A model generated the notes under the pieces. The model did not search any database. It saw only the letters and a list, made by a program, of their open reading frames with translations, and was not told where the DNA came from. The position numbers and the translations under genes were made by a program. A DNA stretch of 64,000 nt, from positions 429,054-493,053 of the forward strand of contig NZ_NISK01000001.1 in the NCBI RefSeq assembly GCF_002205675.1. The letters run 5' to 3'. Source of the stretch: Sphingopyxis bauzanensis (lineage in GTDB: Bacteria > Pseudomonadota > Alphaproteobacteria > Sphingomonadales > Sphingomonadaceae). Positions 26,349 through 38,835 of this stretch are shown in pieces (the first letter of the stretch is position 1; the number at the start of each line of letters is the position of its first letter).

Positions 26349-26795
26349 TTATCCCCCCAGCTGTACCGTCCCGCCCTTGATCCAGCCCCAGCGGCACGGA
26401 CCCTGATATTCACGCGCATTGGCGACCGATTTGCCGACCCCGCACATATCGGGGTCGGTCCCCGGGGCGGCAAAGACCACTCCGAACCAGGCGTCGTCAT
26501 TGGTCGCTTCGCACAGCGACACATTGGCACCGCCCGCCAGCTTGGCCTTGACCGCGCGCATTTCGTCGGGCGCCCAATAGACGTCGGTACCGCCCGCCTT
26601 GACGCGACTGATGCTCGAACAAGCAGGCAGGCTTGGCCCCTCGGTGCCGATCATCACCGCGCGCGTCGCGAGCGGTTCGCCCGCCACGGCCGGAGCATTT
26701 TCGGCAGGCGGTTCGGGCTGGCTGCATGCGGCGAGCGGCAATGCCAGCGCAGCAGCCAGCGACAAAGCGATACGGGGGGAGCGATACGTTTTCAT
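26349..26795 (-). CDS. Putative lipoprotein with cysteine-rich domain
   Basis: A 148-residue protein. The signal peptide ends in LPLAACSQ, a lipobox. The mature part has several Cys (LPACSS, VSLCEAT, DMCGVG, GPCRWGW) that could form disulfides in the periplasm. No family was recognised. It is transcribed away from gyrB and shares the short intergenic region with it. Confidence 0.75.
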   Translation of the reverse strand: MKTYRSPRIALSLAAALALPLAACSQPEPPAENAPAVAGEPLATRAVMIGTEGPSLPACSSISRVKAGGTDVYWAPDEMRAVKAKLAGGANVSLCEATNDDAWFGVVFAAPGTDPDMCGVGKSVANAREYQGPCRWGWIKGGTVQLGG

Positions 26796-26808
26796 GCCCC
26801 GAATCTAG

Positions 26809-29478
<2,670 letters not shown>

Positions 29479-29546
29479 TTTCGATTGGTTCCGCTCAAAC
29501 GGTACCGATTCCAACCTCCGGACGCAAATAGACGTCAGTCCAACGC

Positions 29547-29581
29547 GCGGTGGCTTGCGTTGGTAAGCCACCGCTGCTTTT
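29547..29581 (+). terminator. Rho-independent terminator after gyrB
   Basis: The stem GCGGTGGCTT / AAGCCACCGC has an 8-nt loop and is followed by TGCTTTT. Confidence 0.75.
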
Positions 29582-29609
29582 GGCGCTCCTTCGATAAGGG
29601 GATGATGTC

Positions 29610-30014
29610 ATGCGGGTCTTTTCAGCGATGCTGATGCCGCTTGTGCTCACGGTTTCGGCCGCAGCGCAGGACGTAGAAGTTTCCGATCAGGCCATTGCCG
29701 CGATGGTCCAGGAAGCCGAAATCGGCAGCGGAGTCGCGAGCTATTACGGCCGCGAACTCGCTGGCAACCGCACCGCCAATGGCGAGCGTTTCGATCCCGA
29801 CGAATTGACCGCCGCGCACCGCACCCTCGCCTTTGGCAGCAAGGTGCGCGTCACCAACACAGCCACCGGCGACAGCGTGATCGTCCGCATCAACGACCGC
29901 GGCCCTTTTCATCGCGGCCGGGTGATCGACGTCAGCCACGCTGCCGCGCGGGAAATCGGCATGCACCGCAGCGGCACCGCGCGGGTGAAGCTGGCGCTGC
30001 TGAACGACGATTGA
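29610..30014 (+). CDS. RlpA-like double-psi beta-barrel protein
   Basis: A 134-residue exported protein. Residues 1-19 form a signal peptide ending SAAAQ. The RlpA domain covers about 43-130: GVASYYGRELAGNRTANGERFD, LPFGSKVRVTN-like AFGSKVRVTN, and IVRINDRGPFHRGRVIDVSHAAAREIGM. RlpA-type proteins are lytic transglycosylases or septal-ring peptidoglycan binders. The lipobox and SPOR domain of classical RlpA are missing, so this is the short form. Confidence 0.88.
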   Translation: MRVFSAMLMPLVLTVSAAAQDVEVSDQAIAAMVQEAEIGSGVASYYGRELAGNRTANGERFDPDELTAAHRTLAFGSKVRVTNTATGDSVIVRINDRGPFHRGRVIDVSHAAAREIGMHRSGTARVKLALLNDD

Positions 30015-30080
30015 CGGGCGTAGAGTAAGGTCGGGTTGCGACCAATTGCAGTCATTGGCGGACAGTGGCACACGAGCCAC

Positions 30081-30479
30081 ATGTTATCGATAATTGCCGC
30101 CGCAGGAATTCTCTCAATGAGCTTGAATCAAGTTCCGATCGCGGCAGAGCGCCTAGCAAAAGAGGAGATGTCTGACGCTGAAATCGTCAGCGCCCTGAGG
30201 GACGCTGGAGACGTGCCCAATACCGTTCGAACGGTCAGCGTATATTTTGCTGGAGAGGATGGACCGATCAATCGGCTTAAAGGCGACGCAATTTCCTTAG
30301 GTTGGCGACTTGCTGATGTGAGTGACGCTAACGGCACACTCTATCTTTGGCTTGAACGAGAACAATCGACCACGCCAGAAGATTTGGCTCGTCTTCGGCA
30401 AGACACACTGAGGATGGAAGCTCATTACAAGGTGAAATATGACGGATGGGAAACATCGGTCGAAGCGGCAAACTACTGA
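30081..30479 (+). CDS. RraB-like (RNase E inhibitor B domain) protein
   Basis: A 132-residue protein. Residues about 50-130 fit the RraB domain: VSVYFAGEDGPINRLKGDAISLGW, then LYLWLEREQ, and the family hallmark KYDGWETSVE near the C-terminus. RraB binds RNase E in gamma-proteobacteria. The first 22 residues (MLSIIAAAGILSMSLNQVPIAA) are hydrophobic and look like a signal or anchor, which is odd for a cytoplasmic regulator. Codon use is less GC-rich than in the neighbours, which hints at transfer. An internal ATG at 30168 is an alternative start but has an SD too close. Confidence 0.7.
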   Translation: MLSIIAAAGILSMSLNQVPIAAERLAKEEMSDAEIVSALRDAGDVPNTVRTVSVYFAGEDGPINRLKGDAISLGWRLADVSDANGTLYLWLEREQSTTPEDLARLRQDTLRMEAHYKVKYDGWETSVEAANY

Positions 30480-30552
30480 ACCGATCCCAACTTCGCGGCG
30501 CCCATTACGTTGTCCGCTCCCCACCCCAGTTCTGCCATTCATCCGCCGTTGG

Positions 30553-31482
30553 TCAATCGAACACCGACCATCCCGCCGCACAGGCGAAATGTTCGAGCGC
30601 GACGGCGCCCGCGAGCGAAGTCCCGGCCTCGTTAAGCCCCGGCGACCACACCGCGATCGATCCTTGCCCGGGGGCGATGCATAGTATGCCGCCGCCGACG
30701 CCGCTCTTGCCCGGCAGGCCGACGCGGAAGGCGAATTCGCCGCTGTTGTCGTAGTGGCCGCAGAGCATCATGATCGCGTTGATGCGGCGCGCGCGGTGCG
30801 CTTCGACGATCTGTTCGCCGGTGAGCGGATCGCAGCCTTCCATCGCCAGGAACAGCCCGGCACGCGCGAGCTGGCGGCAGCTCATCGCGATTGCGCATTG
30901 ACGAAAATAGACGCCGACGACGGTTTCTACGGGGTGCCGCAAGTTACCGAACGCATCCATAAAATGGGCGAGGCTGCGGTTACGCGCGCCGGTTTCGGAT
31001 TCGGAAAAAGCAACGTCGAAGTCGATTTCGACACGGTCATCGCCCGCGCGGGCGCAGATAAAATCGAGGATTTCTTCGGCGACCGCATCACCCTCGCGCC
31101 CGTCGATCAGCCGGTCGGTGGTTGCGATCGCACCCGCGTTGATCAGCGGGTTGCGCGGAATGCCCTGCTCGCTTTCGAGCTGGACGACCGAATTGAAGGC
31201 GCTCCCCGACGGCTCGCGACCGACGCTGGTCCACAGGTCGCTGCCGACGCGGCGCAGCGCGAGCGCGAGCGTGAATATCTTCGACACCGACTGGATCGAA
31301 AAGGCTTCATCCGCGTCGCCCGACGTGTGGACGGTGCCGTCTGGAAGGGCGAGCGCGAAACCGAGCTTGTTCGGATCGACCTTCGCCAGCGCCGGGATAT
31401 AATCGGCGACGCGCCCTTGCCCCAGCTGCTCAGTCGCCAGCAGCATGGCCTCGTCGATATGATGGCGGAGGTTCTCGGTCAT
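30553..31482 (-). CDS. glsA: Glutaminase A
   Basis: A 309-residue serine-dependent beta-lactamase-fold glutaminase, full length. Visible motifs: [12 protein letters not shown] (catalytic Ser-x-x-Lys), [15 protein letters not shown], and [23 protein letters not shown]. The C-terminal [35 protein letters not shown] is intact. It hydrolyses glutamine to glutamate and ammonia in the cytoplasm. Confidence 0.95.
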   Translation of the reverse strand: MTENLRHHIDEAMLLATEQLGQGRVADYIPALAKVDPNKLGFALALPDGTVHTSGDADEAFSIQSVSKIFTLALALRRVGSDLWTSVGREPSGSAFNSVVQLESEQGIPRNPLINAGAIATTDRLIDGREGDAVAEEILDFICARAGDDRVEIDFDVAFSESETGARNRSLAHFMDAFGNLRHPVETVVGVYFRQCAIAMSCRQLARAGLFLAMEGCDPLTGEQIVEAHRARRINAIMMLCGHYDNSGEFAFRVGLPGKSGVGGGILCIAPGQGSIAVWSPGLNEAGTSLAGAVALEHFACAAGWSVFD

Positions 31483-31555
31483 CCGCGATGCCTACCGCAG
31501 GAGCGCCGAACGGGAAAGGCTTGCCGCCGCCTCATCGCGGCCCCACGTTCTCCAT

Positions 31556-33964
31556 ATGAACCTCCCCGCCCCTTTTACCGACTGGTTCGCTGCGCGCGGG
31601 TGGCGGCTGCGGCGGCATCAGGCCGATATGCTCAGAGCTGGTGAGCGCGGCGAACATGCGTTGCTCGTCGCCGCGACCGGCGCTGGAAAGACGCTGTCGG
31701 GGTTTCTGCCGACGCTCGTGGACCTGACCGCGCACCCGACCGACCGGCTGCACACGCTCTACGTGTCACCGCTGAAGGCCTTGGCTGCCGATGTCGAACG
31801 CAATCTCCTCGGCCCGATCGCCGAGATGGGACTTCCCATCAGCGTCGAGAGCCGCAGCGGCGATACGTCGTCGGACAAGAAAGCGCGCCAACGCAGCCGG
31901 CCGCCGAACATATTGCTGACCACGCCCGAATCGCTGTCGCTGCTGATCTCCTATCCTGACAGTTTCTCGATGTTCGCCGACCTCAAGACGGTGGTGATCG
32001 ACGAAATCCACGCCTTTGCGCCGGGCAAACGCGGCGACCTGCTCAGCCTTGCGCTGGCGCGGTTGCAGGCGATCGCGCCGGGCCTGCGCCGCGTCGGGCT
32101 GTCGGCGACGATCGCCGATACTACCGCGTACCGCGCGTGGCTGGCGCCCGACAGCGATGCTGGCAGCGTGACGCTGGTGGAGGGGGAAGCGGGCGCCGAC
32201 CCCGACATCCAGATCCTGCTGCCCGAGGGCGCCGTGCCATGGGCGGGGCATTCGGGGCGTTATGCGGTGCATCAAGTGATGGCGGAGGTCGCCAAGAACC
32301 GCACCACGATCATCTTTTGTAACACTCGCGGGCTCGCGGAGCTGATCTTTCAGGAATTGTGGAAGGTCAACGACCTGTCGCTGCCGATCGCGATCCACCA
32401 CGGCAGCCTCGACCGCGAGGCGCGCCAGCGCGCCGAAGCGGCGATGGCCGAAGGGCGATTGCGCGCGCTCGTCGCGACCTCCAGTCTCGACCTCGGACTC
32501 GACTGGGGCGACGTCGACTGCGTGATCCAGATGGGGGCGCCCAAGGGGTCCTCGCGGCTGCTCCAGCGCATCGGGCGCGCCAATCACCGGCTGGACGAGC
32601 CGAGTAAGGCGCTGATCGTCCCCGGCAATCGTTTCGAATATCTGGAGGCGCAGGCGGCCTTGGATGCAGTCAAGGCGGGCGAGCGCGACGCCGACCGCTT
32701 CCGCCCCGGCGCGCTCGACGTGCTGGCGCAGCATGTGATGGCGCTCGCCTGCGCGGCGCCGTTCCAGGAGGATGCGCTGCTGGCGGAGATCCGCTCGGCA
32801 GCGCCGTATCGCTGGGTTGATGCAACGCTCTTTTCCCGCCTGCTCGGCTTTGTCCGCGACGGCGGCTATGCGCTCAAAAGCTATGACCGCTTTCGCCGCC
32901 TTGCCCCCGACGGACAAGGCGGCTGGCGCATCGCACATCCCAGACTCGCCGCCCAGCACCGGCTCAACGCCGGGATTATCGTCGATGCGCCGACACTCGA
33001 TGTGCGGTTCAAGAACGGGCGGCGGCTCGGCACGGTCGAGGAATATTTTGCGAGCACGTTAAGCCCCGGCGACACCTTTGCCTTTGCGGGGCTCAGCCTG
33101 GAGGTTGAGAGCATCCGCGACTCGGACGTCCTCGTTCGCGCCACGACGAAGCCGGCGCGCATTCCCTCCTATGTCGGCGCGCGCATGGCACTGTCGACGC
33201 GGCTCGCCGACCGGGTCCGCGGCTTCCTTGCCGATCCGACGAGTTGGGCACGCTTTCCCGCGGATGTCCGCTTCTGGCTCGAGATGCAGGCGCTCCGCTC
33301 GGTGTTGCCGCGCCCCGGCGAGCTGCTCGTCGAAACCTTCCCGCACGAGGGCAATCATTATCTCGTCGCCTATCCGTTCGAGGGGTGGAACGCGCACCAG
33401 TCGCTCGGCATGCTGATCACCAAAAGGATGGAGCGCGCCGGGTTGCAGCCGCTAGGCTTCGTCGCCTCCGATTATGCGCTGGCGATCTGGTCGCTGCGCC
33501 CGGTCGCCGACCCGGCCGCGCTGTTCGACGCGGCGATCCTTGAGGATGAATTTGTCGAATGGGTCGAGGGATCGCACCTGCTCAAGCGCGCCTTTCGCGA
33601 GGTGGCGGTGATCGGCGGGCTGATCGAGCGCCAGCACCCCGGCAAGCGCAAGACTGGCAAGCAGGTGACCTTTTCGACCGACCTGATCTTTGATGTGCTG
33701 CGCAAATATGAGCCCGACCATCTGCTGCTCGAAGCCGCCTGGGCCGATGCCCGCGAGCGGCTGACTGATGTTGCGCGGCTGGGCGACCTGCTCGACCGTG
33801 CGGCGGGGACGATGCTGCACCAGAAGTTGGAGCGCATCAGTCCGCTGGCGATCCCGGTGCTGGTGCTGATCGGGCGCGAAAGCGTCGCCGGCGCCGATGT
33901 CGATGATGCCCTGCTCGGCGAGCTGGCCGACAGCCTGGCCGATCAGGCGATGCGGCCGACGTAG
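31556..33964 (+). CDS. Ligase-associated DEXH-box helicase (Lhr-like)
   Basis: An 802-residue helicase. Walker A AATGAGKTLSGFLP (about residues 41-54), Walker B VVIDEIHAF, motif III LSATIAD, and motifs V-VI in ATSSLDLGLDWGDVD and LQRIGRANHR are all present, followed by the long DEAD/H-associated C-terminal domain. This subfamily of Lhr helicases belongs to a bacterial DNA repair set with PdeM, an ATP-dependent ligase and an exonuclease. Here PdeM follows after one intervening gene; the ligase and exonuclease are not in the window. Confidence 0.93.
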   Translation: MNLPAPFTDWFAARGWRLRRHQADMLRAGERGEHALLVAATGAGKTLSGFLPTLVDLTAHPTDRLHTLYVSPLKALAADVERNLLGPIAEMGLPISVESRSGDTSSDKKARQRSRPPNILLTTPESLSLLISYPDSFSMFADLKTVVIDEIHAFAPGKRGDLLSLALARLQAIAPGLRRVGLSATIADTTAYRAWLAPDSDAGSVTLVEGEAGADPDIQILLPEGAVPWAGHSGRYAVHQVMAEVAKNRTTIIFCNTRGLAELIFQELWKVNDLSLPIAIHHGSLDREARQRAEAAMAEGRLRALVATSSLDLGLDWGDVDCVIQMGAPKGSSRLLQRIGRANHRLDEPSKALIVPGNRFEYLEAQAALDAVKAGERDADRFRPGALDVLAQHVMALACAAPFQEDALLAEIRSAAPYRWVDATLFSRLLGFVRDGGYALKSYDRFRRLAPDGQGGWRIAHPRLAAQHRLNAGIIVDAPTLDVRFKNGRRLGTVEEYFASTLSPGDTFAFAGLSLEVESIRDSDVLVRATTKPARIPSYVGARMALSTRLADRVRGFLADPTSWARFPADVRFWLEMQALRSVLPRPGELLVETFPHEGNHYLVAYPFEGWNAHQSLGMLITKRMERAGLQPLGFVASDYALAIWSLRPVADPAALFDAAILEDEFVEWVEGSHLLKRAFREVAVIGGLIERQHPGKRKTGKQVTFSTDLIFDVLRKYEPDHLLLEAAWADARERLTDVARLGDLLDRAAGTMLHQKLERISPLAIPVLVLIGRESVAGADVDDALLGELADSLADQAMRPT

Positions 33965-34042
33965 CGGTGCCGTGCGGCGTTTCGCTTGCTGCCAGCCCGG
34001 ATGAGGCGTAGATTACGCCCAAACATACAGAGGATGCCCGCG

Positions 34043-35089
34043 ATGACCCACCTTTTCAGGCGGTCGATGTTCTGGACGGCACTACTCGCCGCGCCGGTGC
34101 TGATCGGCGCCAGCCAGACTCCCCCCGCGCCGCCCGCCGTCGCCGTTCCATCGGACGGCAATCTGGCCGACGTCCTTGTCGAACCCGGCACGGCCAGCGA
34201 GATCGTCCCGTTCATTCAGCCGTTTGACCTTGATGCGACGCGGCGGATGTCGGTGCAGGTCATGGTCGGCGGCAAAGGCCCGTTTGCTTTCCTCGTCGAT
34301 ACCGGCGCCGAACGGACCGTAATCGCACGCGAGCTCGCCGCACGGCTCGAGCTGGTCGAAGGTGCCAAGCTGCGGCTCGCGACGATCGGCGGGTCGGCGA
34401 CGGTGCCCAGTTTCCGCGTTGCCGCGCTGCAAATGTCGAACCTGCACCTGGCGTCGGTCGAGGCGCCCGCCTTTCACGGTCGTCATATCGGCGCTGCCGG
34501 GCTGATCGGCGTCGACATGCTCGAAGAACGCCGGGTGCTGATCGATTTCCGCAACGAAAGGATGCAAATCCTGGAAACGCGCCGCCGCGCGCCGTCGCTG
34601 ATCAAGGATGATGACGCAATCGTCGTCACCGCGCGCAATTCGGCCGGCCGGCTGATTCTGTCGGACGCGCGGCTGCACGGCAAACGCATCGACGTCATCG
34701 TCGACACCGGCGCGCAGACCAGCGTCGGCAACATGGCGTTGCAAAGACTGGTCGCGGCCCGGCGCGCTAACCGGCTGCCGTTTTCCGCGACCGAGTTGAC
34801 CGCAGTGACGGGCGAGGATGTTCCCGCCTTGCGCACCGCGATCAAGCGCATCGTCATCAACGGGCTGGACATCAACGACCTGCCGGTCAGCTTTGCCGAC
34901 AGTCAGGCGTTCCGTGTGCTGGGGCTCCACGACCGCCCCGCGCTGTTGCTCGGGATGGACAGCCTGTCGTTGTTCGACCGGGTGGAGATCGATTTCCCCA
35001 ACCGGCGCGTCGTGTTCGACCTGCCCGACGGGGCGAACCGCCAGACTGGGCAGCGCTTTGCCGCGCACATGGTGCTGCCCGGCAGCTAG
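34043..35089 (+). CDS. Retropepsin-like aspartic protease, exported
   Basis: A 348-residue protein. The ATG at 34043 (MTHLFRRSMFW) has CAGAGG nine bases upstream; ATGs at 33986 and 34034 are less well placed. A signal peptide (SMFWTALLAAPVLIGASQT) leads to two retropepsin-like repeats, each with its own catalytic motif: FAFLVDTGAERT and IDVIVDTGAQTS. GLIGVDMLEE and LLLGMDSL are the corresponding flap-following segments. Two motifs in one chain would allow a pseudo-dimeric active site. It is probably periplasmic. It separates the helicase from PdeM and is not a known member of that repair set. Confidence 0.85.
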   Translation: MTHLFRRSMFWTALLAAPVLIGASQTPPAPPAVAVPSDGNLADVLVEPGTASEIVPFIQPFDLDATRRMSVQVMVGGKGPFAFLVDTGAERTVIARELAARLELVEGAKLRLATIGGSATVPSFRVAALQMSNLHLASVEAPAFHGRHIGAAGLIGVDMLEERRVLIDFRNERMQILETRRRAPSLIKDDDAIVVTARNSAGRLILSDARLHGKRIDVIVDTGAQTSVGNMALQRLVAARRANRLPFSATELTAVTGEDVPALRTAIKRIVINGLDINDLPVSFADSQAFRVLGLHDRPALLLGMDSLSLFDRVEIDFPNRRVVFDLPDGANRQTGQRFAAHMVLPGS

Positions 35090-35129
35090 CGCGCTTGCGG
35101 GCTATCAGCAGCATTGCCATAGCGGCGCC

Positions 35130-35846
35130 ATGTCCGCCGCCGCGCCCTTTGCCTATGCTGGCCAGTCTTTTCAGATGCTGCCCGACCGCGCGCTGTTCTG
35201 GCCGCGCCACGGCGCGCTGATCGTCGCCGACCTGCATCTGGAAAAGGCGAGCTGGTATGCGGCGCTGGGCCAGCCGCTGCCGCCCTATGACAGCCATGAT
35301 ACGCTCGACCGGCTCGCGCGGCTCGCCGCAGCAACCGGCGCGCGCGCGATCTGGTGCCTTGGCGACAGTTTCCACGACCGCGATGCTGCCAACCGCATTG
35401 TTCCCGCGATCGCCGCGCGCCTGCGCGGGCAGGCCGCCGCGACGCGGCTGCTGTGGATCGCGGGCAATCATGACGGGCTGACCGGCGGCGCGTGGGGTGG
35501 CGAGATCGCTGACGAGCATGTCGTCGACGGCATCGTCTTTCGGCACCAAAGTCTGGCTCACGAAACCCGGCCCGAAGTGTCGGGGCATTTCCACCCCAAG
35601 CTGCGGCTGAATGTCCGCGGCCGCCATGTGTCGCGCCCCTGCTTTGCGGGCAATGAACAGCGACTGATTCTGCCCGCCTTTGGCAGTCTGACCGGCGGAA
35701 TCACCGCCACCGACCCGGTGATTGCCGAAAATTTCGCTGGACCCTACCAGGCGATGCTGGTGGTGCGCGGGCGCCGACTTTGCTTTCCCTGCCCTGGCGG
35801 CGTGCGCGATGACGCTACGGCAAGCCGCACCCTTGGCGCCAGCTAG
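35130..35846 (+). CDS. pdeM: Ligase-associated metallophosphoesterase PdeM
   Basis: A 238-residue calcineurin-like phosphoesterase from the ATG at 35130. Metal motifs are in order: ADLHLEKAS (D-x-H), GDSFHDRD (GDxxxD), AGNHDGL (GNHD), and SGHFHPKL (GHxH). The family member acts with an Lhr-type helicase and ATP-dependent ligase in DNA repair; the helicase lies one gene upstream. Confidence 0.92.
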   Translation: MSAAAPFAYAGQSFQMLPDRALFWPRHGALIVADLHLEKASWYAALGQPLPPYDSHDTLDRLARLAAATGARAIWCLGDSFHDRDAANRIVPAIAARLRGQAAATRLLWIAGNHDGLTGGAWGGEIADEHVVDGIVFRHQSLAHETRPEVSGHFHPKLRLNVRGRHVSRPCFAGNEQRLILPAFGSLTGGITATDPVIAENFAGPYQAMLVVRGRRLCFPCPGGVRDDATASRTLGAS

Positions 35847-36004
35847 CCGCTAAGCTTCACCGAACGCGCGCTTTTTGGCTGTGGCCGAAATGCATCACCC
35901 GACGAAAAACGACGCAAATACGGGCCTTCCGCTGGATCGAGCACGCAATTGAGTTATGTTCCGAAGGCAACAAAAATAATTAAAAGTTGAGAGGAGTGCC
36001 CGAC

Positions 36005-38746
36005 ATGAAATCATCTTCCCTTTGTGCTGCCCGATTTATGCGCACCACCGCGCTTGGTGTTTCAATCGCCATGGCGGTCGTCGCGATGCCCGCTTTCGCG
36101 CAAGACGCGACCGCTGACGAAGTCGTCGACGACAGCGACAACACCCCGATCATCGTCACCGCGCAGGGCCGTTCGCAGCTCCTGTCCGACGTGCCGGTCG
36201 CCATCTCGGCGGTGAACGCCGAAACGCTTCAGAACAGCGGCGCCAACGACATCCGCCAGCTCAACCAGATCGCGCCGTCGCTGCTCGTCTCGTCGACCGG
36301 CTCGGAAGCCAATGGTTCGGCGCGTATCCGCGGCATCGGTACCGTCGGCGATAACCCCGGCCTCGAAAGTTCGGTCCCCGTGTTCATCGACGGGGTTTAT
36401 CGTTCGCGTTCGGGCATCGGCCTCAACGAACTGGGCGAGATCGACCGCGTCGAAGTGCAGCGCGGCCCGCAGGGCACCCTCGGCGGCCGTAACTCGTCGG
36501 CTGGCCTGATCAGCATCTATTCGAAAAAGCCCGAGTTCAACTTCGGCGCGAATGGCGAAATCACCTATGGCAATTATAATTTCTGGCGTCTTGCCGGCAG
36601 CGTCACCGGCCCGATCGGTGACACGCTGGCGGCGCGCCTCGACGGGGTGTGGGTCAAGCGCGACGGTTTTTACCGCGACACAACGAACAATACCGACGTC
36701 AACGACCGCGACCGTTATTTCCTGCGCGGCCAGTTGCTGTTCGAACCGACCGATGCGCTGTCGATCCGCCTGATCGCCGATTATACCTATCGCGACGAGA
36801 AATGCTGCGCCGCGACCTATGTCGACAACAGCGTCAATCCGTTCATCGGTAATCTGAACAACCCGTCGACGCCGCTCACGCCGTTGCAGGCCAATGGCAA
36901 CAACATCATCAACGTACTGCGCGATCTTGGCCAGCCGCTGTCGGCGTTCGGCCAGGGCTATGGCCGCGCAATTTCAGTCAGCCCGGGGCGCAGCTTCGCT
37001 GGCGAGACCAAGGACTACGGCATTTCGGGTCAGATCGATTATGATTTCGGCGGCGCGACACTGACCTCGATCACCGGTTATCGCCAATATCGTTCGAGCC
37101 AGGCGTCGGACACCGACTATGGTTCGGTCGATATCCTGTATCGCGCGCCGAGCGACGATGCGTATCGCCAGTTCCACACCTTCACCCAGGAACTGCGCCT
37201 GCAGGGCGAAGCCTTTGACGGCACGCTCGACTGGCTCGTGGGCGGCTTCTACGCCAATGAAAAGCTGACGGTGCGCGACAATCTGCGCTTCGGTAGCCAG
37301 TATGGCCGCTTCGCCACGTGCCGCATCATCTCGGGTGGTGGCCTTGCCGGTCTCTACTCGCCGACCTCACCCGGCTGTCTCGCCGCACGTCCGGCCGCAT
37401 TTGGCGCAGCGTCGCCGGCGATCTACGCAGCGTTCGACGTGCTCGACAGCATCAACGACCGCGGCACGACCAACGATCGCTATTTTCAGGAAGGCACCAA
37501 CTGGGCGCTGTTCACGCACAATATCGTGCACATCACCGATCGCCTCGATCTCACGCTGGGGCTGCGCTATACTAACGACAAGAAAAAGTTCAACGCAACC
37601 TTCGGCAACGACAACACTGGTTGTACCACGGTGCAGGGACTTGTCGGCGGCTTTACCGGCGTTCCGGCGCTGGCGGCCGTATCGCAAGGCCTGATCGGTC
37701 TGTCCTGCCAGGGCAATTCGACCGCCGAGCTCAATGGCGTATCGATCAACGACGATCGCAGTGAAGACGAATGGACCGGTACGGCGATCCTGTCGTACAA
37801 GCCGACCGACGACCTGCTGCTCTATGGCAGCTTCGCGCGTGGCTACAAAGCGGGCGGGTTCAACCTCGACCGCTCGGCGCTCAAACCGCCGGTTGTTTCT
37901 TTCGCCTCACTTGGCGGCGCACAGGCGCTGGTGAGCAATCTGCAGTTCGATCCCGAACTGGTCGACAGCTATGAAATTGGCGCAAAATATTCGACAGGCC
38001 CGTTCAGCCTGAGCGTGTCGGCGTTCCGATCGGATTTCAGCAATTTCCAGCTGAACACCTTTAACGGTACGGTGTTTCTGGTTGCGACGGTCAATGGTTG
38101 CGACAATCTCATCGGCGGACCCGATGCCGATACCGACCTGAGCAACGCAACGGGCACCTGCGCGGCCGACGACGTTGGCTATGGCGTGCGCACCCAAGGT
38201 TTCGAACTCGAAGCCCAGCTTGTTCCAGCACGCAACTTCCGCATGGCCGCCGGCCTGACCTACGCGCGTACCAAATTCCGTGGCGATCTGGTGGGCAACA
38301 AAAACGGCTTGGCGCTTGATCCAGCACTGCGCAAGCTGCCCGGCGACAATCTGTCGAACGCGCCCGAACTGGTCGCCACCGGCAGCGTGACGTGGACGCC
38401 GGACATCGGTAGCAGCGGCCTCTCCGGCCTCGTCTATATCGATGGTCGCATGACCAGCGACTATAACACCGGGTCCGACCTGTTCCCGCAGAAGTCGCAG
38501 GATGGTTATGCACTGTTCAACGCACGCGTCGGGGTGCGCGGCCCCGACGAGAAATGGGGCGTCGAGCTGTGGGCGCAGAATATCTTCAACAAGAACTATG
38601 CGCAGGTCGCGTTCAACTCGCCGTTCCAGGCGGGGACAACGTCGGCACCGTTCACCGACCCGCAGTATCCCGGCGGCCGCCAGATTTTCTCGCAGTTCCT
38701 GGCTGAACCCAGGACCTATGGCGTGACGCTGCGCGGCAAATTCTGA
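36005..38746 (+). CDS. TonB-dependent outer-membrane receptor
   Basis: A 913-residue receptor. The ATG at 36005 has GAGAGGAG eight bases upstream. The signal peptide ends in MPAFAQDA; a TonB-box-like IIVTAQGR follows. The plug domain is visible in DVPVAISAVNAETLQNSG, IRGIGTVGDNPG and EVQRGPQGTLGGRNSSAG. The barrel ends in GVTLRGKF, with the terminal Phe needed for outer-membrane insertion. The substrate is not evident; sphingomonads have many such receptors for siderophores, glycans or aromatic compounds. The gene stands alone with its own terminator. Confidence 0.95.
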   Translation: MKSSSLCAARFMRTTALGVSIAMAVVAMPAFAQDATADEVVDDSDNTPIIVTAQGRSQLLSDVPVAISAVNAETLQNSGANDIRQLNQIAPSLLVSSTGSEANGSARIRGIGTVGDNPGLESSVPVFIDGVYRSRSGIGLNELGEIDRVEVQRGPQGTLGGRNSSAGLISIYSKKPEFNFGANGEITYGNYNFWRLAGSVTGPIGDTLAARLDGVWVKRDGFYRDTTNNTDVNDRDRYFLRGQLLFEPTDALSIRLIADYTYRDEKCCAATYVDNSVNPFIGNLNNPSTPLTPLQANGNNIINVLRDLGQPLSAFGQGYGRAISVSPGRSFAGETKDYGISGQIDYDFGGATLTSITGYRQYRSSQASDTDYGSVDILYRAPSDDAYRQFHTFTQELRLQGEAFDGTLDWLVGGFYANEKLTVRDNLRFGSQYGRFATCRIISGGGLAGLYSPTSPGCLAARPAAFGAASPAIYAAFDVLDSINDRGTTNDRYFQEGTNWALFTHNIVHITDRLDLTLGLRYTNDKKKFNATFGNDNTGCTTVQGLVGGFTGVPALAAVSQGLIGLSCQGNSTAELNGVSINDDRSEDEWTGTAILSYKPTDDLLLYGSFARGYKAGGFNLDRSALKPPVVSFASLGGAQALVSNLQFDPELVDSYEIGAKYSTGPFSLSVSAFRSDFSNFQLNTFNGTVFLVATVNGCDNLIGGPDADTDLSNATGTCAADDVGYGVRTQGFELEAQLVPARNFRMAAGLTYARTKFRGDLVGNKNGLALDPALRKLPGDNLSNAPELVATGSVTWTPDIGSSGLSGLVYIDGRMTSDYNTGSDLFPQKSQDGYALFNARVGVRGPDEKWGVELWAQNIFNKNYAQVAFNSPFQAGTTSAPFTDPQYPGGRQIFSQFLAEPRTYGVTLRGKF

Positions 38747-38769
38747 CCGCTAGCGATCCTTAGAATATT

Positions 38770-38803
38770 GAGGGCGGGGCCCGCGGCCCCGCCCTCTTTT
38801 TTT
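38770..38803 (+). terminator. Strong rho-independent terminator after the receptor gene
   Basis: The 12-bp stem GAGGGCGGGGCC / GGCCCCGCCCTC with a 3-nt loop is followed by seven T. Confidence 0.92.
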
Positions 38804-38835
38804 GTCCGCGGCACTGCCGCCGGAGTCAACCTGTC

